A stretch of 64,000 bases of DNA from Plantibacter sp. Leaf314 (GTDB taxonomy: Bacteria > Actinomycetota > Actinomycetes > Actinomycetales > Microbacteriaceae): the NCBI RefSeq assembly GCF_001423185.1, contig NZ_LMOB01000001.1, positions 2,614,016 to 2,678,015 of the forward strand, written 5' to 3'. This document shows, piece by piece, positions 18,001 to 25,700 of the stretch. Positions within the stretch are counted from its first letter, which is position 1; every line of letters begins with the position of its first letter. The notes under the pieces were generated by a model. The model ran no database searches. It saw only the letters and a list, made by a program, of their open reading frames with translations, and had not been told where the DNA came from. Position numbers and translations under genes: made by a program.

Positions 18001-18851
18001 TCACCGTCGAGTCCGCCGAGGTCGCGCCGCTGGTCGTGACGGCGCCGAAGGTCGGTGCGACGATCGAGGAGACGAAGCCGGTGTTCACCGGGACCGCGCA
18101 GCCTGGCGCGAAGGTCGAGATCCGTGGCGCGTCGGGGAGCCTCCTCGGCAGTGTCGACAGCGTCGCGAGCAACGGGCAGTGGAGCATCACCTGGAACAAG
18201 ACGGTGGTGCCTGGCCACTACTCGGGCGGCACGGTGAAGCAGTTCGTCGGTGGTGTCGAGCGTGGCAAGTTCGTCTACGACTTCACGATCGGCAACACGA
18301 CCGTCGCACCGCTCCTGGTGACCTCGCCGAAGGTCGGCGAGACGACCCACGAGACCACGCCGGTGTTCACCGGTTCGGCACAGCCGGGGGCGAAGGTCGA
18401 GATCCGTGGCGCGTCCGGCACGATCCTCGGCAGTGTCGAGAGCGTTGCGAGCAACGGGCAGTGGAGCATCACCTGGAACAAGACCGTGTTGCCCGCCCGC
18501 TACTCGGGCGGCACGGTGAAGCAGTTCGTGAACGGTGAGGAGCGCGGGAAGTTCATCTACGACTTCACCATCGTCCCGTCCCAGCTCGTGGTGAGCTCGC
18601 CGAAGATCGGCGAGACGATATCGGGCACCCGTCCGGTGTTCACCGGAACCGCAATCCCGAACGCGGAGATCCAGATCCGTGGGGCGTGGGGGACCGACCT
18701 CGGGCACACGGCGGCGAACGAGCACGGTGAGTGGACGATCACCTGGCCGAGCGACTACAAGCCTGCCCGCTACTCGGGCGGCACGGTGACGGAGTCCGTG
18801 AACGGCAAGGTCATCGGCTCGTTCACCTACGACTTCATCCTCACGAAGTAG
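15003..18851 (+). CDS. Large secreted Ig-like repeat protein
   Basis: A 1282-residue exported protein. A Sec signal (MKLKKTLSAFGLIAITASG, cleavage near AAASA at about 28-30) is followed by a unique N-terminal domain to about residue 175 with a Cys pair (DRCLPGG and VLVSC). Then come an A-type domain (177-282), three B-type repeats with starts exactly 318 bp apart (15850, 16168, 16486), a second A-type and a fourth B-type domain, and five Ig-like domains of about 94 residues from 17460 to the end; three of these have starts 282 bp apart (17739, 18021, 18303). The Ig-like units (VFTGTAQPGAKVEIRG, then GQWSITWNK) resemble bacterial Big-type folds. There is no LPXTG motif, C-terminal membrane helix or charged tail; it ends FTYDFILTK, so it is secreted or held non-covalently. 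Adhesion is a guess. AAGGAAG precedes the ATG. Related to the protein at 19586. Confidence 0.85.
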   Translation: MKLKKTLSAFGLIAITASGVLTGPAAASAVSPEVAAADTAAARLTGKFTVADAGNDLYSPVQPIAGSTLKATGRYTLQEAMARSATLTIPAVGTSGKIQVADRCLPGGPATKVVVLVSCDLAVTDGLSVDADGTIRNAAGVPFNAAGEGFFMWKQVENWHTQTLLAMSQMAPVEEPAASISSPTLQPGASAQVTATFNAAAGGQRIDIDHPAGTKITAVANSAFTLNSLGMTGTLPSGTTSVTFTLTADQDAPIGTALGGQIAYGANRTKLADFTANIEAPPVAPAVEIDSVTVQQGDSVDVDVEFNESVSGQVDIILPQGLAPTGAAPSGFAWNPSIKGFRGTVTDANRVFTMDLTAAADAAVGTFNGAVRGSGLEQGWSATITAAPVAPAVTIESVNVQQGQSVGVDVEFNASVSGQVEIVVPAGLAPTGNAPAGFTWLPSINGFSGTVTNANRAFTMNLTAAADAAVGTFDGVVRGAGLNQPWSATITAAPVAPAVTVESVTVQQGQSVGVDVEFNATASGLTDILLPQGLAPTGAAPTGFTWMPGIGGFRGTVSDANRVFTMNLTAAADAAVGTFDGVVRGSHLEQPWSATITAAPIPPAVTIPTPTLRQGQSVQVEATFNTAAGGKRIDVYHPAGTKITAVQNSAFKIDALGMGGTLPVGTTSLKFTLTANTDAPIGAATGGKVTYGSGHTKIADFTAMIEATPIDPAVTIKSVTVQQGESVDVPVTFNAGVNGLVGIIVPQGLSPVGNAPAGFFWSEGVHGFTGTVTDANRAITLHLAAAPDAAVGTFDGVVTGGGLVDVPWSATITASTPIPDEPIVLVSPEIGAVLEPGAPVFSGTGQAGAKIQVYSASQQLMGETEVESDGTWSLTWSSSLTPGHYSGGTVRQYVGDKPYTSVPYDFTVKAAEVAPLVVTSPQIGETIEEATPVFTGTAQPGARVEIRGGWGDLLGSVDSVASNGQWSITWNKTVVPGRYAGGTVKQFVDGVERGKFVYDFTVESAEVAPLVVTAPKVGATIEETKPVFTGTAQPGAKVEIRGASGSLLGSVDSVASNGQWSITWNKTVVPGHYSGGTVKQFVGGVERGKFVYDFTIGNTTVAPLLVTSPKVGETTHETTPVFTGSAQPGAKVEIRGASGTILGSVESVASNGQWSITWNKTVLPARYSGGTVKQFVNGEERGKFIYDFTIVPSQLVVSSPKIGETISGTRPVFTGTAIPNAEIQIRGAWGTDLGHTAANEHGEWTITWPSDYKPARYSGGTVTESVNGKVIGSFTYDFILTK
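15850..16803 (+). repeat. Three 318-bp tandem coding repeats (B-type domains)
   Basis: Three consecutive 106-codon units begin at 15850, 16168 and 16486. Nucleotide blocks such as GGCCCCGGTCGCTCCTGCGG and ACCGCCGCTGCCGATGCCGC recur unchanged between copies. Preservation at this level points to recent duplication or gene conversion. Confidence 0.85.
17739..18584 (+). repeat. Three 282-bp tandem coding repeats (Ig-like domains)
   Basis: Units of 94 codons begin at 17739, 18021 and 18303, with long shared nucleotide stretches such as GGCAGTGTCGACAGCGTCGC and ATCACCTGGAACAAGAC. Diverged units lie before (17460) and after (about 18585). Confidence 0.85.
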
Positions 18852-18886
18852 TCCGTAGCACCACTCCAGCACCACCCCTGCAGCAA

Positions 18887-18925
18887 CCCTGTCTGTCGGC
18901 CGGTACCCCCGGCCGGCAGACAGGG
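18887..18925 (+). terminator. Hairpin between the Ig-repeat gene and the lipoprotein gene
   Basis: CCCTGTCTGTCGGCCGG pairs with CCGGCCGGCAGACAGGG through 17 bp with a single T-G pair. No T-tract follows, so it may terminate only partly and could instead be a processing or stability element between two genes on the same strand. Confidence 0.65.
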
Positions 18926-18954
18926 TCCCGAACCTCCCGAAAGGACATCAACTC

Positions 18955-19380
18955 ATGAAGAAGTTCCCCATCTTCGCTGCTGCGGCGTTCATCGCCCTCG
19001 GCCTCGCCGGCTGTACGGCCACCGAGTCCACCGGGCCGACGGAGAGCAGCCCCTCCGCCTCCGCTGAAGCCGGTTCCGACTACGTGGTCCCCGAGATCGA
19101 CGGCACCTGTGTCGACGGCACCGCCACCATCGCCGAAGACAGCTCGAACATCACGCTCGAGGGCGACTGCGAGAACGTCGTCGTCGAAGGCTCGAACAGC
19201 ATGGTCACCGTCACCGGGACCGTCTCGAGCCTCACGTTCAACAGCTCCATCTCGCTCGTGACCGTGGCCGACGTGGCGAACGTCACGTTCAGCGAGGGCG
19301 CCAACGGCAACAAGGTCGTCACCCCGTCTGTCCCCGCCGTCACCGACGGCGGTCAGGACAACCTCGTCGCGGCCGAATAG
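18955..19380 (+). CDS. DUF3060-type lipoprotein
   Basis: A 141-residue lipoprotein. The signal sequence ends in LGLAGC with the lipidated Cys at residue 20, followed by a Ser/Thr/Pro linker to about 45. The rest is a short right-handed repeat pattern (TIAEDSSNITLEGDCENVVV, then MVTVTGTVSSLTF, SLVTVADVANVTF) with a conserved Cys pair (CVDG, DCEN), as in DUF3060 proteins, whose role is unknown. It lies 103 bp after the large Ig-repeat gene, behind a strong hairpin, with GAAAGGACA before the ATG. Its position between two secreted paralogues suggests that it belongs to the same surface complex, but that is inference. Confidence 0.85.
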   Translation: MKKFPIFAAAAFIALGLAGCTATESTGPTESSPSASAEAGSDYVVPEIDGTCVDGTATIAEDSSNITLEGDCENVVVEGSNSMVTVTGTVSSLTFNSSISLVTVADVANVTFSEGANGNKVVTPSVPAVTDGGQDNLVAAE

Positions 19381-19396
19381 CCCGACGCCACTGCAG

Positions 19397-19428
19397 CCGC
19401 CGATCCCAGACGCCGGGGATCGGCGGTT
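19397..19428 (+). terminator. Terminator after the DUF3060 lipoprotein gene
   Basis: CCGCCGATCCC pairs with GGGATCGGCGG (11-bp perfect stem, 8-nt loop), followed by TTGT. It is 17 bp after the stop codon. Confidence 0.82.
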
Positions 19429-19491
19429 GTCGCGTACCTGGGGGGGTGAGTTTTCCACAGATCGGAGATACCCCACACCTGACCAACTGGT

Positions 19492-19559
19492 ATATCTGTA
19501 GGCTCACGGAGTTCAGCTGAACACTCTTGCGTGCATCGACGGCACCCCTGCCGATGCAC
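19492..19559 (+). promoter_or_regulatory. Promoter and structured leader of the second Ig-repeat gene
   Basis: ATATCTGT (19492-19499) runs into a TAGGCT -10 box (19499-19504), the same arrangement as upstream of the first Ig-repeat gene. Beyond the expected transcription start lie the palindrome GTTCAGCTGAAC (19511-19522) and a stem of GTGCATCG with CGATGCAC (19531-19559). The leader is about 75 nt. Confidence 0.55.
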
Positions 19560-19585
19560 AGATCCGTGAAAGGTCCACTCCGCCT

Positions 19586-21550
19586 ATGAAACGCCTCGCC
19601 CCCTTATCCGCCATCGGGCTCGTCGGTGTCCTCGCCGCCGGCCTGGTGGGTGCCCCGGCCTCAGCGACCACGCCCGACGTCGCCACACCCGACAGCAGTG
19701 TCACCGCGTCGATCTCCGGCCGGTTCGTCGGACAGATGCGTGCCGGCGGTGTCGGCGCGTACTTCGCCGTGACTTCGTCCGGGAACACCTCGAACCCGAC
19801 GCCGGCATCGGTCCACACCTCCGTAGGCGAAGCGCTCGCCGCTGCCACGGAATGGACCTTCCCCGAACTCGACGGCGTCGGCCCGATCCGGGGTGTCGTG
19901 AACGGGTGGGAGCGCTGCCTCGAGCCCAACCCCGAGCAGCGGTACAAGTACGTGTACCCGGCGACCTGCAACGGTTCGCTCGCCCAGGAGTGGGCATGGC
20001 AGGACATCGAAACCTCCGAGCTGTCCGGCTCCGGTCTGGTGTCCAGCGGCGGACAGGGCGGGTTCCTGCGACAGTTCGCCGGCATGCTGGCCGTCGGCGG
20101 CATCGGCATCCCCTCGGAGGGAGCGGTGATCCTTCCGGACGGACACGCCCCCCAGCCCGTCTTCGAACCGCTCGTCCTCACCGCACCGGCTGTCGGTTCC
20201 ACCGTCCGCATCCCCCAGCCCACGTTCACCGGCACGGGCCACCCTGGTTCGGCGATCGAGGTCATCGAGGCTCGTGGCGGTGTCATCGCCTCCGGCGTCG
20301 TGAACCCGCAGGGGTCGTGGACCGCTCCGGTGTCGGTGGCACTGGCCGCCGGCGCGCACGCCGGCACTGTCCGGCAGGTGGCCGACGACACGACGGTGCC
20401 CTGGTCGCTCACCTACGCCGCGGTCCGCGCGATCACGGTGGAGTCACCGGCGCTGGACAGCACGGTCGAGGTCGATCGCCCGATCTTCTCCGGTCGCGGA
20501 GAGCCCGGCGCTGCCATCACGATCCTCGACGACCGTGACGGCGTCACCCTCGTCGACACGACGGTCACCAGCTCCGGCACGTGGGAGCAGCAGTCGCTCC
20601 GCGCCCTGGAGGAGCGCGACTACGTCGCGACCGCGACGCAGCTGTTCGAGCAGCAGCGCACCACGGCACCGGTGCGCTTCACCTACCGCGAACCCACGCC
20701 GGAACCGGGTCCGGTGGTCGACGTGACCCTCGAATCGCCCGCCATCGGTGCCGTCATCACCACGCCGGTCCCGGTCTTCACCGGGCGTGGCGAGCCCGGC
20801 GCCACGGTGCGGGTCATCGGCTCCTGGAACTCCGAGCTCGGCAACGGCCTCGTCACGAAGGAGGGCACCTGGCGCGTCGAGTGGAACAAGTCGATCACCC
20901 CGGGCACCTACCGTGGCGGTCGCGTCGTGCAGGAGATCTCGGGCGTCGAGCAGTCCCGAGTGCCCTACGACTTCGTCATGCGCCCCGGTGCAGGAGCCGC
21001 GCCGCTCGTCGTGACCTCGCCGAAGATCGGTGGCGCGCTGCTCGGTCCCGTCCCCGTGTTCACCGGTACCGCTCAGCCCGGTGCGCGAGTCGAGATCCGC
21101 ACCCAGTGGGGACGCGTCGCCGGTTCGGTCGACCGGGTCGACAGCACCGGAACCTGGTCGATCACCTGGGACCAGTCGCTCCTCCCCGCCCGATACGTGG
21201 GTGGCACCGTCAAGCAGTACATCGAGGGTGTCCAGGCCGGAAGCGTCACGTACGACTTCACGATCGCCAAGCCGCTCGTGGTGACCTCCCCGACGGTCGG
21301 CGAGACGATCTCGGGCACCCGGCCGGAGTTCACCGGCACGGCGACGCCCGGCTCGACCATCTCGATCGTGGGCGCTTGGGGCACCGACCTCGGTTCCGAC
21401 GTCGTCCGTCCCGACGGGACCTGGAGCATCCTGTGGCCGACCGACTACAAGCCCGGGCGGTACGCGGGCGGGCACGTCAAACAGGCGGTGAACGGGACGG
21501 TCGTCGATCAGTTCGCGTACGACTTCATCCTCCACGGCAGCAGCCACTAG
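19586..21550 (+). CDS. Secreted Ig-like repeat protein, paralogue of the 15003 product
   Basis: A 654-residue exported protein with a Sec signal (MKRLAPLSAIGLVGVLAAG, cleavage near ASA at about 27). The N-terminal domain (about 35-190) has a Cys pair in ERCLEP and CNGSLAQEWAW; the latter resembles the QxW block of ricin-type lectins, only once. Five to six Ig-like domains follow from about residue 193. The last two (from VTSPKIGGALLG and VTSPTVGETISG) are clearly homologous to the C-terminal domains of the 15003 product, including GAWGTDLG and the closing YDFIL. No sortase signal, membrane anchor or enzyme motif is visible. GAAAGGTCC lies before the ATG. Likely a cell-surface or secreted binding protein; the ligand is unknown. 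Confidence 0.83.
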   Translation: MKRLAPLSAIGLVGVLAAGLVGAPASATTPDVATPDSSVTASISGRFVGQMRAGGVGAYFAVTSSGNTSNPTPASVHTSVGEALAAATEWTFPELDGVGPIRGVVNGWERCLEPNPEQRYKYVYPATCNGSLAQEWAWQDIETSELSGSGLVSSGGQGGFLRQFAGMLAVGGIGIPSEGAVILPDGHAPQPVFEPLVLTAPAVGSTVRIPQPTFTGTGHPGSAIEVIEARGGVIASGVVNPQGSWTAPVSVALAAGAHAGTVRQVADDTTVPWSLTYAAVRAITVESPALDSTVEVDRPIFSGRGEPGAAITILDDRDGVTLVDTTVTSSGTWEQQSLRALEERDYVATATQLFEQQRTTAPVRFTYREPTPEPGPVVDVTLESPAIGAVITTPVPVFTGRGEPGATVRVIGSWNSELGNGLVTKEGTWRVEWNKSITPGTYRGGRVVQEISGVEQSRVPYDFVMRPGAGAAPLVVTSPKIGGALLGPVPVFTGTAQPGARVEIRTQWGRVAGSVDRVDSTGTWSITWDQSLLPARYVGGTVKQYIEGVQAGSVTYDFTIAKPLVVTSPTVGETISGTRPEFTGTATPGSTISIVGAWGTDLGSDVVRPDGTWSILWPTDYKPGRYAGGHVKQAVNGTVVDQFAYDFILHGSSH

Positions 21551-21564
21551 CCGTCGACCACTCA

Positions 21565-21620
21565 CGCCCGGGTGGCGACGCGGCACCGGTTCCCTTCGGT
21601 CCGCGTCCGCCACCCGGGCG
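21565..21620 (+). terminator. Long hairpin after the second Ig-repeat gene
   Basis: CGCCCGGGTGGCG pairs with CGCCACCCGGGCG near the ends, and ACGCGG pairs with CCGCGT inside with a one-base bulge. The loop contains CCGGTTCCCTTCGG. There is no T-tract. It lies 14 bp after the stop codon. Confidence 0.7.
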
Positions 21621-21658
21621 TCGTCGTGCGGTGCGCTCGGATGTCGGTGGTCACCACG

Positions 21659-21664
21659 TAGGGT
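21659..21664 (+). promoter_or_regulatory. Candidate leaderless -10 box (TAGGGT)
   Basis: TAGGGT is 7 nt (GAGCGGC) before the ATG at 21672. The same spacer occurs before putA. Confidence 0.6.
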
Positions 21665-21671
21665 GAGCGGC

Positions 21672-22670
21672 ATGTCAGCAGTCGCACCATCCATCCAGCA
21701 GGCCCCGCGACCCTCGGCGCCGCCGCTGGCCAGCGTGCCGAGCGAGGGGGCGACGACGTCGACGAGCGTGCGGACGGTGTACCGGCCGACCGGGCCACTG
21801 GATGTCCACGCGACGCTGCGCCTGATGTCCCGCGGTGGCGATGGCCCCTGCTACCGGAAGACCCCCGGCGGTGTCTGGTTGACGGCGCGCACACCCCAGG
21901 GTGGGGCGACCCTGTACGTGTCGGCCATGCGTGACGGCGAGGTCGAGGCGACGGCCTGGGGACCCGGCGCCGAGTGGATGATCGACGGCGTGCCCGAGCT
22001 CCTCGGTCGCGACGACGACTGGAGCGGGCTCGACGTCAGCCGAAGCCCACTGCTGACGGAGGTGCTCCGCCGGAACCCGGGCATGCGCCTCAGCCGGAAC
22101 CGGCTCGTGTTCGAGATGCTCGTGCCGTCGATCATGGAGCAGAAGGTCACCGCGATGGAGGCCTGGCGGGCGTGGCGGCAGCTCGTGCGGCGGCACGGCG
22201 AACCCGCACCGGGCCCGGCGCCCGAGGGCATGATCGTCGCGCCGGCGGCCGACACCTGGCGCATGATCCCGAGCTGGGAGTGGCACGAGGCCGGGGTCGG
22301 GCCGCAGCGCTCCGAAACGGTGGTGCGGTCTTCCCGTCTCGCGAGCGCGATCGAGCGGACGGTCGACGAGCACCCGGACGACGCCTCCCGGCGGCTGCGC
22401 AGCCTCCCCGGCATCGGGGTGTGGACGGCCGCAGAGGTGACCCTCCGCGCGCACGGCGACCCGGACGCGGTGAGCGTCGGCGACTACCATCTGGCGGCGT
22501 CCGTCGGTCAGGCCCTCACCGGGGCGCCGGTCGACGACGACGGCATGCTCGAACTCCTCTCGCCGTGGAACGGGCAGCGGCAGCGAGTGCTCCGGCTCAT
22601 CGGCCGGAGCGGGATCCACAAGCCGCGCCGAGGGCCGAAGATCACGATCCAGGACCACCGCCGACACTGA
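21672..22670 (+). CDS. DNA-3-methyladenine glycosylase (AlkA/HhH-GPD type)
   Basis: A 332-residue base-excision glycosylase. The helix-hairpin-helix is in LRSLPGIGVWTAAEVTLRAHG, followed by VSVGDYHL whose Asp (about residue 271) is in the position of the catalytic Asp. The upstream half (MLVPSIMEQKVTAMEAW) has the usual AlkA helical core. It removes alkylated bases such as 3-methyladenine. The first 35 residues are low-complexity. I chose ATG 21672 over the GTG at 21663, because TAGGGT is then positioned for leaderless transcription starting at the ATG. Confidence 0.87.
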   Translation: MSAVAPSIQQAPRPSAPPLASVPSEGATTSTSVRTVYRPTGPLDVHATLRLMSRGGDGPCYRKTPGGVWLTARTPQGGATLYVSAMRDGEVEATAWGPGAEWMIDGVPELLGRDDDWSGLDVSRSPLLTEVLRRNPGMRLSRNRLVFEMLVPSIMEQKVTAMEAWRAWRQLVRRHGEPAPGPAPEGMIVAPAADTWRMIPSWEWHEAGVGPQRSETVVRSSRLASAIERTVDEHPDDASRRLRSLPGIGVWTAAEVTLRAHGDPDAVSVGDYHLAASVGQALTGAPVDDDGMLELLSPWNGQRQRVLRLIGRSGIHKPRRGPKITIQDHRRH

Positions 22671-22781
22671 GCGATCGGGCGTCGCTCCGTCCGGCTCGGG
22701 GACCGGGATGGGAGCGGGACCGGGGCTGCCACACGCGCACGACCCCTCGCGAGCCTCGAGAGGGAACGCCGGATCCGCGAA

Positions 22782-22787
22782 TAGGCT
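22782..22787 (+). promoter_or_regulatory. Candidate leaderless -10 box of putA (TAGGCT)
   Basis: TAGGCT is 7 nt (GAGCGGC) before the putA ATG, with no Shine-Dalgarno sequence between. Confidence 0.6.
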
Positions 22788-22794
22788 GAGCGGC

Positions 22795-25700
22795 ATGGCG
22801 AACGAAGCGTACGAGGATCCCACCGAGACGGTCGGCCTCGCGGATCGTGCGGTCGCCCTCGCCGCGAAGTGGGTGGACGAGGGGGCGAAGGAGCCCGTGG
22901 ACCCGGCGGCCGCTCGGCTCGCCGGCGTGCTGCGCGATCCCAATGGACTGGAGTTCACCGTCGGCTTCGTCGACGGGGTCATGCGACCGGAGGACGGCTT
23001 CGTGGCCGGTAACGCCCTCGCGGCCCTCGCCTCCCGGACGCCGAGCTTCCTCCCCTGGTACGAGCAGGCCGCCATCCGCACCGGCGGCCTCGTCGGGCCG
23101 GTCCTGCCGTGGGTCGTCGTCCCGGCTTCCCGTCGAGTGCTGCGCGGCATGGTCGGCCACCTGATCGTCGACAGCCGACCGCGTGAACTCGGTGCGGCCA
23201 TCGCGAAGTTGCGGGCCGACGGCTCTCGACTCAACCTGAACCTCCTGGGTGAAGCCGTCCTCGGCGAGGGGGAGGCCGCCAGGCGACTGGCCGGGACCCG
23301 CGAACTCCTGCAGCGGCCCGACGTCGACTACGTGTCGATCAAGGTGTCGTCCATCGCCAGCCAACTCTCCATGTGGTCGTTCGAGCAGGTCGTCGACCGC
23401 ATCGTCCGCCGCCTGGTCCCGCTGTACGAGGAGGGCCTCGCGACCGGCACCTTCATCAACCTCGACATGGAGGAGTACCGCGACCTCGACCTGACCATCG
23501 CGGTCTTCACCCGTCTCCTCGACCACCCGCAGCTGCTCCGGTTCGAGGCCGGCATCGTCATCCAGGCGTACCTCCCGGACGCCCTCGAGGCCATGATGCA
23601 GCTCACCGCCTGGTCCAAGCAGCGCGTGGCCGCCGGTGGTGCGCCCATCAAGGTCCGCCTGGTGAAGGGCGCGAACCTCGCGATGGAGCGCGTCGACGCG
23701 GCGATCCACGGGTGGCCGCTCGCGACGACCGCCTCCAAGCGGGAGACCGACACCAACTACAAGCGCGTCCTCGACTGGGCGCTCACCCCCGCGCGCACCG
23801 ACGTCGTCCGGGTCGGCGTCGCCGGCCACAACCTCTTCGACATCGCCTACGCCTGGCTACTGGCGGGCGACCGCGGCGTGCGCGACCGGGTCGACTTCGA
23901 GATGCTCCTCGGGATGGCCACCGGCCAGGTCGAGGCCATCAAGCGCGACGTCGGCGCAGTGCTCCTCTACACGCCGGTCGTGAACCCGAAGGAGTTCGAC
24001 GTCGCGATCTCGTACCTCGTCCGGCGGCTGGAGGAGAACGCGAGCGAGGAGAACTTCATGTCGGCGGTGTTCGATCTCGCCGAGAAGCCGACCCTCTTCG
24101 CGCGGGAGCGTCGTCGCTTCCTGGCCTCGGTCGAAGCGCTGCACGAGGCCCCCGGACTCGTGCCGACCCCCAACCGGACGCAGGACCGATCCCAGGAGGC
24201 CGTCGAGCCCGTCCGCGACGACAGCGAGCCCGATGAACGGTTCCGCGACCCCGCCCAGGACTCGGACGCCGGCCTCACCCAGCAGGTCCTCGGCCTGGAT
24301 CGCGGATCGGACCGCGAGGATCGGTTCCGCACGGAGTCGTCGAGCTACGTCGAGACCGCGGTCTTCTCCCGCTCGGAGCGCGGTGGCATCGTCGACGGCG
24401 CACCCGGTTTCGAGAACACCGCCGACACCGACCCGTCCCTCGCGGCGAACCGCGCCTGGGGTGCGGCCATCCTCGCCCGGGTGCCGGCGTCGACCCTGGG
24501 GAACACCGCGGTCGCCGCCGCGGCCCTCACCGACGAACGCGTCCTCGAGCGCACGATCACGATGGTGCAGGCCGCCGGTTCCCGCTGGGGTGCCCGTCCG
24601 GCCGCCGAGCGGGCGGCCGTCCTGCACGCTGCCGGGCGCGTTCTCGCCTCCCGCCGAGCCGAGCTCATCGAGGTCATGGCCAGCGAGACGGGCAAGACGA
24701 TCGCCGAGGCAGACCCGGAGGTGAGCGAGGCGGTCGACTTCGCCCACTACTACGCCAGCACGGCGCCGGAACTCGAGCGGGTGCGCGGCGCACGCTTCGT
24801 TCCCTCCCGACTCACCGTCGTGACGCCGCCCTGGAACTTCCCCGTCGCCATCCCGGCGGGCGGTGTCCTCGCGGCACTGGCGTCCGGCAGTGGCGTCATC
24901 ATCAAGCCCGCCCCACAGGCCAAGCGTTGTGCGGCGGTCGTCGTCGAGGCCCTCTGGGACGCCGGTGTCCCGCGGGACCTGCTCGTCCTCGCCGACGTCG
25001 AGGAGGGGGAGCTGGGTCGTCGACTCGTCTCGCACCCGGCCGTCGACCGAGTCATCCTCACGGGGGCGTACGAGACCGCCCGGCTGTTCCGCAGCTGGCG
25101 TGCGGACCTCCCGCTCCTGGCCGAGACGAGCGGCAAGAACGCCATCATCGTCACGCCGAGCGCCGACCTCGACCTCGCGGTCGCCGACATCGTGAAGAGC
25201 GCGTTCGGGCACGCCGGTCAGAAGTGCTCTGCCGCGTCCCTCGTGATCCTCGTCGGGTCCGTCGGCCGCTCCGACCGCTTCCTCCGGCAGCTGGAGGACG
25301 CCGTCCGTTCCCTCCGCGTCGGCTGGCCGTCCGACGCCCGCACGCAGATGGGTCCGATCATCGAGCCGGCGGGGGACAAGCTCCGCTCGGGACTCACGGA
25401 ACTGCGCCTCGGTGAGAAGTGGCTCGTGGAGCCGAAGCTGCTGGACGACTCCTCGGTCAACTTCGGCGCACCGAGCGAGCGTCTGTGGTCGCCGGGGGTG
25501 CGCACGGGGGTCCAGCCCGGCTCGCCGTTCCACCTGACCGAGTACTTCGGCCCGGTGCTCGGTGTCATGCGCGCGGCGACCCTGAGCGAGGCGATCACCC
25601 TCCAGAACGCGACGCCGTACGGCTTGACCGCCGGACTGCACACCTTCGATCCCGCGGACCTCGACGAGTGGCTCGACACGGTCGAGGCGGGCAACCTCTA

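Noticed and set aside
17250..18875. Long minus-strand frame opposite the Ig-repeat gene
   Set aside because: It only mirrors the repetitive GC-rich codons of the plus-strand gene, with an Arg/Asp/Leu-biased composition and no recognisable domain or start signal.
15003..21550. Sortase-anchored surface proteins
   Set aside because: Neither protein has an LPXTG-like motif, a C-terminal hydrophobic segment or a positive tail, and no sortase gene is in the window.
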